From: Vulcanimicrobiota bacterium
GTDB taxonomy: Bacteria > Vulcanimicrobiota > Vulcanimicrobiia > Vulcanimicrobiales > Vulcanimicrobiaceae
Direction: 5' to 3'
DNA: 59,509 nucleotides
Assembly: GCA_003164495.1 (NCBI GenBank)
Contig: PLTN01000054.1
Span: forward strand, 8,637-68,145
Below, one piece after another: positions 8,842-17,964 of this stretch (position 1 is the first letter of the stretch; each line of letters starts with the position of its first letter). Under the pieces are notes generated by a model, which had not been told where the DNA came from, searched no databases, and saw nothing but the letters and a program-made list of their open reading frames with translations. Position numbers and translations under genes: made by a program.

Positions 8842-8870
8842 TTGACTTTGTTACAAAGCTAAATTATAAA
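8842..8870 (+). promoter_or_regulatory. Sigma70-type promoter with TTTGTTACAAA operator
   Basis: TTGACT (8842-8847), a 17-base spacer and TATAAA (8865-8870). The spacer carries the inverted repeat CTTTGTTACAAAG starting at 8846, so a bound repressor would cover the -35 box and spacer. The same arrangement is found at 16281-16309. The -10 box ends only six bases before the ATG at 8877, so the transcript is probably leaderless or nearly so. Confidence 0.7.
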
Positions 8871-8876
8871 GAGGTC

Positions 8877-9359
8877 ATGACGACCTCCGAGCCCTTGACG
8901 GCCGGTTCGTTCCGGGACGCCCTCGGAAGCTTCGCTACCGGCGTAGCGATCGTCACGGCGCGCAATGCCGGCTCCGAGCCGGTCGGGATGACGATGAGTT
9001 CGTTCAACTCGGTGTCGCTCGATCCGCCGCTGGTCCTCTTCAGCGTCGACCGCAAAGCGCTCAGCTTCCCGGAAATGTGCAGCGCCCGCGGCTACGCGAT
9101 CAACGTGCTCGGAAGCCCGCAGCAGCATCTCTCGGCCCGCTTCGCGCGCTCCCGCGAAGACAAGTGGACCGACGTCGAGCACACGCCGGGTTTCGGTGAC
9201 GTGCTCGCGCACTTCGAGTGCAAGCCGTACGCGCAATACGACGGCGGCGACCACGTGATCTTCGTCTGCGAGGTCGTGCGCGCGGTGTGTTCGGCAAACG
9301 ACCGGGAGCCGCTCGTCTTCTACCGCGGAAAATACCACACGGTCGGCCCTATTTCGTAA
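8877..9359 (+). CDS. Flavin reductase-like domain protein (HpaC/DIM6 type)
   Basis: A 160-residue flavin reductase-like protein with the split-barrel FMN-binding fold: RDALGSFATGVAIVTA near the start, the core GMTMSSFNSVSLDPPLVLFS and the C-terminal HVIFVCEVVRA. Such proteins reduce flavin with NAD(P)H and feed it to a separate monooxygenase. An HpaB-like monooxygenase lies at 18358 in an operon with an almost identical promoter, so the two are likely partners although 9.5 kb apart. GAGG lies 3-6 bases before ATG. It converges with the SBP at 9349, the two overlapping by 11 bases. Confidence 0.85.
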   Translation: MTTSEPLTAGSFRDALGSFATGVAIVTARNAGSEPVGMTMSSFNSVSLDPPLVLFSVDRKALSFPEMCSARGYAINVLGSPQQHLSARFARSREDKWTDVEHTPGFGDVLAHFECKPYAQYDGGDHVIFVCEVVRAVCSANDREPLVFYRGKYHTVGPIS

Positions 9360-11013
9360 CGTCCACGCTCATGATGCCGCCGCCGAACGGTGAGAACGGC
9401 TGCAGTTTCAAGCCCGTAACCTCATCGCGCACGATATAGTACTCGCTGCGCTCGGAGACGACGATCGCCGGTAGGAGCACGTCGAGACGCGTTTGGATGT
9501 GCCGCGCGATCGCGGCCGCCGCCGCGGGGTCGTAACTCGCGTCGTAGCGGGCAAAGAGCGCGTCGAGCGCCGGATCGCACAGGCGCGAATAGTTCGCGCT
9601 GCGCGGCGGAACGTTCGCGCATGCATAGAGCGCCTCGAGGTCCGGAACGCGCAATTGACCGAAGTTGAAATATGCGTCGGCGAACTGGTGGAACTGACCG
9701 AAGCTCACGTATGCGGCATCGAAGTTTCCGCCGGCAACGACGCCGGTACGGACGTCCGGCGCGAAGAACTGGCGTGCCGGGTAGCGGCGGACTTCGAGGT
9801 CGATGCCGGCGGCACGCAGGTCGCCTTTCATGAGCGCGACCATCCGATCCACCGTCGGGATGCCGGCGCCGGCCGCAAACGCGATGCGTAAACGCCGGCC
9901 GCGTTTTTCGCGCACGCCGCCGGGCCCCGGTTTCCAGCCGGCGCGATCGAGCAGCGCCCGCGCTTTCGCGATGTCGAACGGCACGATCGGTTGCGCCGTA
10001 TATCCCGGCGCAGCAGGCGCGAGCACCGACTCGCCCAGCCCGTCACCGGGACGATAGCTGCGGGCGATGATCGCGGCGCGATCGATGGCCAAACGTAAGG
10101 CTCGGCGTACGGCGAGATCGCCGGTCACCGCCGAACCGGTGTTGAGCAAGATCATCGACGGCCGCGCGCCCGCGATCGCGCCCGCGTGCACACCGGGGGC
10201 GCCGTTCAGCAGATCGACGGAATCTTTCGCCGTCGCCGGCCACACGTCGACGTCGCCCGCACGAACCGCTGCCGCCACCGCCTCGTCGCCGTCCATGACG
10301 CGATAGACGATCGCGGCAAGTTTCGGCAGCCCGCGAAAATAGTACGGGTTCGCTTCGAGCTCGACGCGATCTCCGAGCAACCACGCAGCGTATCGGAACG
10401 GGCCCGCGCCGGCGGGCAATCGCAGGTAGGCCGCGATACGTTTGCGTCCGCCTTGCACGAGGTGTTGGGGCAGAATCGGCGCGGCCACATCACTGAACAG
10501 TTTTGCAGCGATCGGCGCGTACGGTTTTGCTAAATGAAAGACGACCGTCCGCGGGTCGGGCGTGGCGACGGTGGTCACAAGATCGATGCCGGTCCGGTCG
10601 GCGACCGCAATTGCCGGATCGCGCAGCAGCCGTACGGTGAACGCCACATCGCTCGACGTCAGCGGTTGACCGTCGGACCATTTCAGGTGCGGGCGTAAGC
10701 GGAACGTCACGGTCCGGCCGTCGCGGCTGATGCCGCCGTTTTGTTGCGTGGGAACGTCCATCGCGAGTTCCGGCGCGAGCGGGCCGTTGCCGCCGGTCGT
10801 CAAGTACGCCATCGTCATCGCGTTCATGAACGTGTTGGACTGCGTCGCGGGCATCAACGGGTTGAGCCCATGGAACGGGTCGCCGTCAGCCCACACCAAG
10901 ACGTGCGGCGTCGCCGCGGCAGGCAGCGGAACGAACGAAGCCCCGATCGCGAGTGCGATCGAGGCTCCGCAGAGCTGGGCGACGTGGCGCCCGGCGCGTA
11001 GCGTGGTTAGAAC
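9349..11013 (-). CDS. Family 5 (peptide/nickel type) extracellular solute-binding protein
   Basis: A protein of about 550 residues of the DppA/OppA-like SBP_bac_5 family. The hallmark GRTVTFRLRPHLKWSDGQPLTSSDV lies about 100 residues in, followed by dipeptide-SBP features. A signal peptide is clear (GASIALAIGASFVPLPAAA). No ATG, GTG or TTG exists in frame between the stop of the TonB receptor (11007) and this signal; the first normal start candidate, TTG 10899, would remove the signal. The given 5' end (a GTT codon overlapping the receptor stop) is therefore nominal. The tight position behind a TonB receptor suggests a joint uptake route across both membranes. No permease genes follow. Confidence 0.75.
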   Translation of the reverse strand, partial: VLTTLRAGRHVAQLCGASIALAIGASFVPLPAAATPHVLVWADGDPFHGLNPLMPATQSNTFMNAMTMAYLTTGGNGPLAPELAMDVPTQQNGGISRDGRTVTFRLRPHLKWSDGQPLTSSDVAFTVRLLRDPAIAVADRTGIDLVTTVATPDPRTVVFHLAKPYAPIAAKLFSDVAAPILPQHLVQGGRKRIAAYLRLPAGAGPFRYAAWLLGDRVELEANPYYFRGLPKLAAIVYRVMDGDEAVAAAVRAGDVDVWPATAKDSVDLLNGAPGVHAGAIAGARPSMILLNTGSAVTGDLAVRRALRLAIDRAAIIARSYRPGDGLGESVLAPAAPGYTAQPIVPFDIAKARALLDRAGWKPGPGGVREKRGRRLRIAFAAGAGIPTVDRMVALMKGDLRAAGIDLEVRRYPARQFFAPDVRTGVVAGGNFDAAYVSFGQFHQFADAYFNFGQLRVPDLEALYACANVPPRSANYSRLCDPALDALFARYDASYDPAAAAAIARHIQTRLDVLLPAIVVSERSEYYIVRDEVTGLKLQPFSPFGGGIMSVDVTK

Positions 11014-14000
11014 CGCTTGACGAGCGAGACGCGAGCCGTCCGCGGGTACGGGGCAGAGAGACCTCGTCCGGGACCGTTGCTGTACGAGATCGTGCCGTCC
11101 GGATTGATCGTCTGCTGAATCGGGACGGTGCCTTGGTTGTAGACCGCGTGGGCCAGCATCGCGCCGAAGTTGAGGTTGTTCAAGTTCTCGATCGAAGCTT
11201 GCAGCGTCCAGCCCTTGGTGAGCCCGACCTGCACGCCGGCATCCATCAACACGTACGCCGGAGCGTTGAACGAGTTGTTGTCGCCTTCGTAGTCGGCGCC
11301 GAAGCGGATCAGCGAACCGTACTTTGTCGCCCATTGCAGGTTGGCGTAGCCCTTCACGTACGGATACCCGTAGTCTTGGACCCCGTCGCCCGTGTACGTG
11401 CCGAGCTGCTCGAACGACACCGGCAGATTGATGTAGTTGAGGCGGTTGACCGTGCCCGTGACGCTGTAGCCGAACCCGGCTGCGGGAAGATCGGCGACGG
11501 TGAGCTCAACGCCGCGCGACCAGCGGCCCGAGCCGTTGAGGTTGATCTCCTGGAAGTAGGAAACGTTGGTCGCGTAACCGGGCGGCGGCGGGATCGCGAT
11601 TTGCGTTTGCAGCCACGTGTTGTGCACGAAGTCGCTGAAGACGTCGAGCGAGGCGACGGTGCCGTTCTTCATCCGGTAGCTGCCGCCCAGATCCTCCGCC
11701 ACGATCTCTTCGGGTAAGATGTTCGGATCGGGAACGGTGAAGGCGTATCCGTTCGTCGCCGTGGTCTGCGAAACGAGACCGGAAACGAGGCTTGCGTACG
11801 GCACCGAGATCGACGAACCGGCCGTCGCGCGCACCGTGAGATTACCGGTCGGCCGCCAGACGAAGCCGACGTGCGGATCGTAATGCGAGCTGCCGTTGAT
11901 GAACGGGGAGAGCACGATCGGAGCGAGCCCGAGGTTGATCTTGTCACCCGCCGCGACTTGCGCCGCGCCGAAGGAGGTGAGGAAGTCCGGGCTCTCTTGC
12001 TGACCGAGGATCTTGTAGACCGTGAAGTAGTTGCCGAGGTCGAACTCGAGTTTCGGGGTCAGCTGGAGCTGCGCGGTGAGCGCGATCGAGGTGACCGAAT
12101 TGAACGTTTCAGGGATAGCGAGCGGCGTCGCCTTGTACCCGGCTACGAGAGCGCAACCCGGCTGGTAGGCGGGATCCGCGTGGTTCGCGGGTGCGGCGCC
12201 GCCGGCTTGCGTGAACGCGCAGCCTGCCGCGAGCGGGGAGAGGTCGCCCGAGTAACTCGTCGTGTCGTTGTAATAGTGATCGACGCTGAGGTTGTAGATG
12301 TTGTTGCCGACCGGATGGATGTAGCTGAACGTGTACCCGCCGAGTTTGTCGTACTCGAGCGAGTCCGATGGCGTGCCGAAGCCCCAGATGCCGGCGTTGT
12401 TCTGCGCCGTCGACGTCGTGTAGCACGGAGCCGCGACGCTGCAAACGAGCCCGTTCGCGTTCGTCGTTACGCCGAAGGCCGCCGGCCCGAGCGCGGACAC
12501 GTAACCCGGCGTGCCGGGCAGCGCACCGAACGCGTAACACGGGCCCTTCGCTCCGGCCGCCGTCGGCGAGACGAACTGCAGTTGACAGTTCGCGTTGCTG
12601 GTGACCTGGTACGACGGCTGTGCCGTCGAGCCGTTTCCGTAGATTGAGGTAGCTCCCGAACCGTCGCTCAAGCGCGTGATCGTCGCGGTGTACGGCCGCA
12701 GCAGCAGCGTGTCGTTGCCGATCGTCGTCTTGAAGTCCAGGTTGAAGTTCGGGTTGTTGTTCGAGATCGCCGTTGCGGGGAAGAACGTGTAGAGCGGGAC
12801 GTTCGTTTGGCCGGCGATGCCCGGCAAGAAGGGTGAGTTGTAGCTCGAGGTCGCCGTACAGCCGGCGCCGCTAGCCGGCTTGCCGCCCGCGACGCACTGC
12901 GGGATATTTCCGTAGCCGACGAACTGCGCGAATGCCGCGCCTTCGGGATCGAGTGTCGCCTGCGTGCCGAAGAACTCAAACCCGAGCGAGGTCGCATCGG
13001 AGAACTTGTAGCGCACCTTGGCGAGCTGCGCGTTCATCTCTTGCGGGCTCGTGAGGGGTTGCTGATAGCCGACGTTGTTGGCCGTCAGCGGGTAGGGCGG
13101 GCTGTAGGTAAACGTGGCGTTGGGGCGCGTGCCCGTGATGCCGTAAACGAGCGCTTGATTCGCTGCGCCCAGGTAGCCGCTGAACGACTTGCCCAGGATG
13201 AACGACCACTTATCTCCGATGTTGAAGTTGAAGAGACCCGTGTAGAAGGTGCCCCCGAAGTTGTCGACGCCGGTCTGAAGATAACCGGTATCCTTCGAAC
13301 TGAAGTCCGGGGTGCGCACGTTGATCGAACCGACGGCGGACTCGCCCGCGGTCGGGCCGTTGAGGCCGGCGCCCTCGACGATGTCGACGCCGCCGAGCAA
13401 TCCCGTGTCGGTAAACTGGCCGAGGAACGTGCCCGAAACGCCGCTCGAAATCGGATGCCCGTCGATCAGCACCAGCGTCTCCTGGCCGAGCCCATGGAGG
13501 CGAAAGAAGCTGTTGTTTGTTGAAGAGTTCGTCGAGGCGACGACGCCGGGCATGCTCGCGATCAGCTTCGGAAGATCCGGAACGTTGCGTTCCTGGATCG
13601 TCGTAGCCGAGAGGTTCGAAACGGCACTCGAGGAGATGTTGAACTTCGCCGCGTTGCCGCCGGTGCTCGCAGCCGTGCGGCCGATGACTTGCAGATTGCT
13701 CAGCGACGATTCCGTCAACTCGACGTTGACGGTCGCCGTCGTGTCGGCTGTCGCGGTGACTTGCGCCGAGCCGCCTTGGTAGCCGCCCTTGTTGACCGAG
13801 ACCGTGTACACGCCGGGCAGCACCGTGACCGTGAAGTTCCCAGAATCATCGGTCGTCGTAGTCACGTGAGACGGGCCGTCGAAGATCACCGCGGCGCCGG
13901 CCAGGCCGGCCGTGACCGCCGATCCGCTGACGTGCCCCGTAACCGTTGTCGTCTGCGCTGCCTGCGCAACGCTCGTGCCTTCCAATGTCGCCGCACTGAT

Positions 14001-14063
14001 GGGAGCGGCGAAAGTGCAAAGCGCCAAAATAGCGGCAACCGCCGCACCGTAAACCATGCGCAC
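11007..14063 (-). CDS. TonB-dependent outer-membrane receptor with carboxypeptidase-like N-domain
   Basis: A protein of about 1018 residues. Order: signal peptide (AAVAAILALCTFAAPISAA), a carboxypeptidase regulatory-like beta domain (TVTGHVSG to about residue 115), a plug domain (PDLPKLIASMPGV, then RLHGLGQETLVLIDGHPI), and a 22-strand-type barrel ending in the expected aromatic VSLVKRF. GTG 14063 is chosen because AAGGAG lies seven bases upstream; an internal ATG is two codons later. It imports a ligand across the outer membrane using TonB/ExbBD, which are not in this window. A solute-binding gene follows directly, and a good promoter lies at 14119-14148. Confidence 0.9.
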   Translation of the reverse strand: MRMVYGAAVAAILALCTFAAPISAATLEGTSVAQAAQTTTVTGHVSGSAVTAGLAGAAVIFDGPSHVTTTTDDSGNFTVTVLPGVYTVSVNKGGYQGGSAQVTATADTTATVNVELTESSLSNLQVIGRTAASTGGNAAKFNISSSAVSNLSATTIQERNVPDLPKLIASMPGVVASTNSSTNNSFFRLHGLGQETLVLIDGHPISSGVSGTFLGQFTDTGLLGGVDIVEGAGLNGPTAGESAVGSINVRTPDFSSKDTGYLQTGVDNFGGTFYTGLFNFNIGDKWSFILGKSFSGYLGAANQALVYGITGTRPNATFTYSPPYPLTANNVGYQQPLTSPQEMNAQLAKVRYKFSDATSLGFEFFGTQATLDPEGAAFAQFVGYGNIPQCVAGGKPASGAGCTATSSYNSPFLPGIAGQTNVPLYTFFPATAISNNNPNFNLDFKTTIGNDTLLLRPYTATITRLSDGSGATSIYGNGSTAQPSYQVTSNANCQLQFVSPTAAGAKGPCYAFGALPGTPGYVSALGPAAFGVTTNANGLVCSVAAPCYTTSTAQNNAGIWGFGTPSDSLEYDKLGGYTFSYIHPVGNNIYNLSVDHYYNDTTSYSGDLSPLAAGCAFTQAGGAAPANHADPAYQPGCALVAGYKATPLAIPETFNSVTSIALTAQLQLTPKLEFDLGNYFTVYKILGQQESPDFLTSFGAAQVAAGDKINLGLAPIVLSPFINGSSHYDPHVGFVWRPTGNLTVRATAGSSISVPYASLVSGLVSQTTATNGYAFTVPDPNILPEEIVAEDLGGSYRMKNGTVASLDVFSDFVHNTWLQTQIAIPPPPGYATNVSYFQEINLNGSGRWSRGVELTVADLPAAGFGYSVTGTVNRLNYINLPVSFEQLGTYTGDGVQDYGYPYVKGYANLQWATKYGSLIRFGADYEGDNNSFNAPAYVLMDAGVQVGLTKGWTLQASIENLNNLNFGAMLAHAVYNQGTVPIQQTINPDGTISYSNGPGRGLSAPYPRTARVSLVKRF

Positions 14064-14118
14064 GGGACACTCCTTGTCAGGTCCCTCCGGGAACCTTCGA
14101 CACAAAGCTAGTTTAAGA

Positions 14119-14148
14119 ATTATAACCTCTGCTTAACGTTGCCGTCAA
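14119..14148 (-). promoter_or_regulatory. Sigma70-type promoter for the TonB receptor gene
   Basis: On the minus strand TTGACG (14148-14143) and TATAAT (14124-14119) are separated by 18 bases, about 56 bases before the GTG start at 14063. Just downstream is CTAGCTTTGTGTCG, which shares the TAGCTTTGT half-site with the operators at 8842 and 16281, so the same regulator could bind weakly. Confidence 0.6.
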
Positions 14149-14246
14149 TGGGCCAACTGTTTAGGCCGAAAGAACGAGCGTGCGCCAAACACATAGACGC
14201 AATTCATAGAGAGAGGCCTCAATCCAAACGCAAAGAAGGCGCTGCG

Positions 14247-15197
14247 ATGCTCCAGCGTCTCGTCGTAATTTTTTCACTGATGCTCGCCTGCTCTCAAATC
14301 TCGTTCGCGCAAGGCCCGACGACCATCGTCGTCGCCGGTCCGCCCGATGAGGGCTTCAAAGACGTTTATTACGGCGTGCAATCCGGCTTGTTCGCGAAAT
14401 ACGGACTCGACGTGCAGCCGCGCATCGTGCACGGCGGCGCGGTCGTACTCGCCGGATTAGCCGGCGGATCGTATGCGGTCGCCTATACGAACATCGTACC
14501 GGTGCTGCAAGCACACGCGCACGGTTTGCCGTTTCAAATCATCGCGCCGTCGACGATCTTCATGAGCGAGCGGCCGCAAAACGCGATGCTCGTCGCGAAG
14601 GACTCGCCGTTGCGGACCGCGCGCGACCTGAACGGAAAAACGATCGGCACGCAGTCGCTGCAAGATCTCAATTCCGTCTCGATGCGCGCGTGGATCGATA
14701 AGAACGGCGGCGATTCGAGCACGCTGCACGTCATCGAAGTCCCCTCGCCGTCGGCCGTCTCGGCGTTGACCTCGCACCGGATCGATGCGATGGCGCTTTC
14801 GGAGCCGCTGCTCACGATGGCCCTCGAAACCGGAAAGGTGCGCGTTTTCGCCCGTCCGCAGACTGCGATTTCCCAACGCTTCCAGTCCCAGGTCTTCGTG
14901 GCGAACTCCGACTTCGTCGCCGCCAATACCGACGCAATGGAGAGATTTGCGAAGGCCATGCACGAATCAGCGCTCTATAACAATTCGCACCTGCCGCAGA
15001 CCGTCGGGCTCGTCTCGGGGTTCACCGCCGTACCGGCAGACGTGATCGCGCGCACCGTCCGCTCGCTCGATGGGGATTATGTGAACCCCCGTTACATCCA
15101 ACCGATAATCGATTTCGCGGCCAAATACGAAATGATCCCGCAAGCATTCCCGGCCGAAGAAATCATCAGCCCGGCCGCGTTGAAAGCGCCGCGCTGA
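14247..15197 (+). CDS. NMT1/THI5-like ABC substrate-binding protein, orphan
   Basis: A 316-residue SBP with a Sec signal (LVVIFSLMLACSQISFAQ). ATG 14247 is preferred over in-frame starts upstream because AAGAAGG precedes it and the signal then begins at residue 1. WIDKNGGDS is followed by STLHVIEV. It is directly upstream of a nitrilase gene (19-base gap), which suggests that the imported ligand, or a product of it, contains an amide or nitrile group. There are no permease genes. Confidence 0.85.
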   Translation: MLQRLVVIFSLMLACSQISFAQGPTTIVVAGPPDEGFKDVYYGVQSGLFAKYGLDVQPRIVHGGAVVLAGLAGGSYAVAYTNIVPVLQAHAHGLPFQIIAPSTIFMSERPQNAMLVAKDSPLRTARDLNGKTIGTQSLQDLNSVSMRAWIDKNGGDSSTLHVIEVPSPSAVSALTSHRIDAMALSEPLLTMALETGKVRVFARPQTAISQRFQSQVFVANSDFVAANTDAMERFAKAMHESALYNNSHLPQTVGLVSGFTAVPADVIARTVRSLDGDYVNPRYIQPIIDFAAKYEMIPQAFPAEEIISPAALKAPR

Positions 15198-15216
15198 TGA
15201 ACGTTAGGAGCATCCG

Positions 15217-16284
15217 ATGCCAGACATAATCAACTACGAAGTCGCGTGTTTGCAAACGATCACGCGGCAAGTCTCCCTCACCGACGACGAGCAGCTCGAC
15301 CGCGACATCCGCGCCAACATCGCGCGCATTTGCGAGCTGATCGACTACGTAACGTCCTTCGGCAACTCCGACGTCAAACTCGTCGTGACGCCCGAGTACG
15401 CCGTCAACGGCAACTTCCGCGTGATCAACCTCGACGCGTGGTGCCGCATCGCGACGACGGTGCCCGGGCCGTACACCGACATCTTCGCCGAGAAGGCCAA
15501 GGCGCGGAAAATCTATCTTGCCGTCAACATGCTCGAAGTGCACCCCGATTTTCCGCGGCGCTTCTTTAACTGCTCGATGCTCTTCGGCCCCAACGGCAAG
15601 ATCCTCATCAAGCACTGGAAGAACAATAACAACTGCTGGGTGTTCCCCTACACCACCCCGGCCGACATCTACACCGAGTTCGTGGCGAAGTTCGGGCGCG
15701 AGAATCTCTTTCCGGTCGCCAAGACCGAGATCGGGAACATCGGTTTGATCACGTGCGGCGAACTCGGGTTCCCGGAAAACGCGCGCTGCACGGCCATGAA
15801 CGGCGCCGAGGTGCTCTGCCATCTGACCTCCGAGCCCAACAACATGAGCCACGGCGATTCGCGCAATTGGAAGGGCCTGCGGACGGCGCGCGCCTATGAG
15901 AACAAGTGTTACCTCGCGGCCGCCAACATCGGTCTCTACGAGGGCGGCTTGCGCGGCTTGCACGACTCGCACGGTGATTCGGCGATCCACTACTTCGACG
16001 GCTCGATCACCAATGAAATCCAGGGCCCGGGCGAAGCGACGATCAAGTGCCGGATCAACCTCAACGACTTACGTCTCTCGAAGACACGACCGTTCCACCC
16101 GACGTCGATTCGCGCCCAACTCTACGCGAAAGAGTACGCCAGCTGGCCGAGTTGGCCAAACGACGGGTTCGCTGAAAAACCGATCGAAAGCATCGAGGAC
16201 ACCCGCGCGATTTTCCGCGCTCTGGTTAAGGAAAGGCAGGCCCGCGGGATCGACCGCGCGCCCATTGATTTCAACGGCCATTGA
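15217..16284 (+). CDS. Carbon-nitrogen hydrolase (nitrilase superfamily amidase)
   Basis: A 355-residue cytoplasmic enzyme of the nitrilase superfamily. The catalytic triad can be placed: Glu in VTPEYAVNGN (near residue 66), Lys in ILIKHWKNN (near residue 132), and Cys in GLITCGELGFPE (near residue 178). The length and the aliphatic-amidase-like motifs suggest hydrolysis of an amide to acid plus ammonia rather than a true nitrile reaction. It follows the SBP at 14247. Its TGA stop lies inside the -35 box of the next operon's promoter, so transcription of the downstream genes is likely independent. Confidence 0.85.
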   Translation: MPDIINYEVACLQTITRQVSLTDDEQLDRDIRANIARICELIDYVTSFGNSDVKLVVTPEYAVNGNFRVINLDAWCRIATTVPGPYTDIFAEKAKARKIYLAVNMLEVHPDFPRRFFNCSMLFGPNGKILIKHWKNNNNCWVFPYTTPADIYTEFVAKFGRENLFPVAKTEIGNIGLITCGELGFPENARCTAMNGAEVLCHLTSEPNNMSHGDSRNWKGLRTARAYENKCYLAAANIGLYEGGLRGLHDSHGDSAIHYFDGSITNEIQGPGEATIKCRINLNDLRLSKTRPFHPTSIRAQLYAKEYASWPSWPNDGFAEKPIESIEDTRAIFRALVKERQARGIDRAPIDFNGH

Positions 16285-16309
16285 CTTTGTAACAAAGCTA
16301 TCTTATAAA
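16281..16309 (+). promoter_or_regulatory. Sigma70-type promoter with TTTGTAACAAA operator
   Basis: TTGACT (16281-16286), 17 bases, TATAAA (16304-16309). The spacer contains CTTTGTAACAAAG, and the next bases GCTA match those at 8842-8870, so 23 of the 29 promoter bases or more agree between the two sites. Here the start codon (16344) is 34 bases downstream with AAGGTAGGG before it. The MarR gene at the end of this operon (21279) is the obvious candidate for the binding protein. Confidence 0.7.
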
Positions 16310-16343
16310 AAAGATACCTTTTCTGTAGCTCAAGGTAGGGACC

Positions 16344-17543
16344 ATGCGTAACGGATATCGGGTCATCGACGTGGACAGCCACGTGACCCCATCGTTTGAA
16401 GTGCTTCACCGGTACGCCGGTCAGGCGATCCGCGACCGGTGGGACGAGTTCTCGCCGTACATGCGCGAGATGAACTCGCCCGTGGGGCGCGGGCATCCGC
16501 TCGGCCCGTGGCACACGATCAAGGTGCGCCCAATTCCCTACGACCGGATCGCCGGCCAGAAGCCCGGCGCTGAGAAAATTGAAAAGGGCGGCGCCGGCGC
16601 CGTGGAAGGCCGCGTGGAGAACATCTCCTCGGCTGTTTGCCACGAACGCATCCAGCACGACAACCCGGAAGGCCGGCTGGAAGACATGACGCTCGAAGGC
16701 GTCGACGTCAACGTGCTCATCCCCGGAACGTGGGCGCCCGCGTCGAGCTCGTTCGAAGCACCGCTCACGACCGGTCTCTACGACGCCTATCACACCTACA
16801 TGCGCGATTTCTGCAGCGCGGATACGGACCGGCTCAAGGGCTTGTTTCTGGCACCCGGGCACGACGTTGCGTGGGCCGTTGCGGAATTGAAGAAAATCGG
16901 CGGCGAGCCGTGGCTGTGCGCGGTCTGGCCGTCACTGCCCGAAGGCATGCCGATCGACGACCCGGATCTCGATCCGCTGTGGGAGATCATGAACGATCTT
17001 CATCTGCCGATCATGCACCACAGCTTCTTTTACGAACCGCCGTACTTCCCGGGCGCACGCGACATCTGGGGCAACTCGGCGATCGCGCGCACCGCGGCGC
17101 ACCCCTGGGGCGCACAACGTTCGCTCGCCTACATCATCGCCGGCGGCATCCTCGACCGCTATCCGAACATCAAGGTCGGATTCGCGGAAACCGGTCACGG
17201 CTGGCTGCCGAACTGGCTCTTGCGCCTCGACAGCCAAGTGCACTACGTCAAAGGCGTGGTGCCGAAGCTCAAGTACCTGCCCAGCGAATACGCCAAGATG
17301 GGCCGCATCGCGATCTGCATCGAAGCCCACGAAGGTCCGGAGATGACCAAGGCCGTCTTCGACATCTTGGGAGAGACGTGCTTGATGTACTCCTCGGACT
17401 TCCCGCATCCGGAGTGCGATTGGCCGCACTCGGTCGACAACGTCCTGAAGTGGCTGCCCGTGCTGGGCGAAACCCGCATGCGTAATCTGCTCGCGACGAA
17501 CGCTGAAGCCTACCTCCGGATGGGAGCGCTCTCGACCAAATGA
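16344..17543 (+). CDS. Amidohydrolase (ACMSD-like, Amidohydrolase_2) without signal peptide
   Basis: A 399-residue metal-dependent hydrolase or decarboxylase. The first metal motif is degenerate (VDVDSHVTPSFE, DSH in place of HxH), a His follows in IMHHSFF, then FAETGHGW and SDFPHPE near the C-terminus. This layout is like the PF04909 enzymes that decarboxylate or hydrolyse aromatic-derived acids. It is the first gene of the operon with HbpS-like, RidA-like, HpaB-like, UbiD-like and MarR genes, and is expressed from the operator-containing promoter. The reaction cannot be fixed from sequence. Confidence 0.8.
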   Translation: MRNGYRVIDVDSHVTPSFEVLHRYAGQAIRDRWDEFSPYMREMNSPVGRGHPLGPWHTIKVRPIPYDRIAGQKPGAEKIEKGGAGAVEGRVENISSAVCHERIQHDNPEGRLEDMTLEGVDVNVLIPGTWAPASSSFEAPLTTGLYDAYHTYMRDFCSADTDRLKGLFLAPGHDVAWAVAELKKIGGEPWLCAVWPSLPEGMPIDDPDLDPLWEIMNDLHLPIMHHSFFYEPPYFPGARDIWGNSAIARTAAHPWGAQRSLAYIIAGGILDRYPNIKVGFAETGHGWLPNWLLRLDSQVHYVKGVVPKLKYLPSEYAKMGRIAICIEAHEGPEMTKAVFDILGETCLMYSSDFPHPECDWPHSVDNVLKWLPVLGETRMRNLLATNAEAYLRMGALSTK

Positions 17544-17553
17544 GCGCAACTGC

Positions 17554-17964
17554 GTGGACTACCGCACGGCGATGACCTACGTGGAGGCGGCGAAACGGAT
17601 CGCCGCCGAGCGTGGGGTTGAAGTCAGCGTGGCCGTGCTCGATGCGGCGGGGCATCCCGTCGTCATCGCACGCGGCAAAGAGGACGCGTGGCACGGCCCG
17701 TACATGGCCGCGGGCAAAGCGCGGCTCGCGGCTGCGTTTCGCAAAGGCACGAAACAATTGCTCGAGCAGTGGGCCGATCGCCCGATGTACCCGATGAGCC
17801 TGACCGAAATCATTCCCGGCGGCGTCACGCTCAATCCGGGCGGTTATCCGATCTTCGTGAACGGCGTATGCATCGGTGCGATCGGTGTCGGCGGCGGTTC
17901 GCCGAAGTTCGACGACGACATCGCACACGATGCCGTCACCTCGCTCGCGGAGACGCACGCGTGA
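17554..17964 (+). CDS. HbpS/GlcG family protein
   Basis: A 136-residue protein of the GlcG/HbpS (haem-degrading, PF03928) family: a conserved VEVSVAVLDAAGHPVVIAR strand-loop and a glycine-rich NGVCIGAIGVGGG end. The GTG at 17554 is used because the ATG at 17540 is in another frame. Members often sit in catabolic operons with unknown or small-molecule-binding roles. It overlaps the following RidA-like gene by four bases (GTGA), so the two products are co-translated. Confidence 0.75.
   Translation: MDYRTAMTYVEAAKRIAAERGVEVSVAVLDAAGHPVVIARGKEDAWHGPYMAAGKARLAAAFRKGTKQLLEQWADRPMYPMSLTEIIPGGVTLNPGGYPIFVNGVCIGAIGVGGGSPKFDDDIAHDAVTSLAETHA

Noticed and set aside
11007-11334. Family 5 SBP starting at 11334, inside the receptor gene
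   Set aside because: This would add about 110 residues that are only the shifted reading of the TonB barrel end, and would place the signal peptide in the middle.
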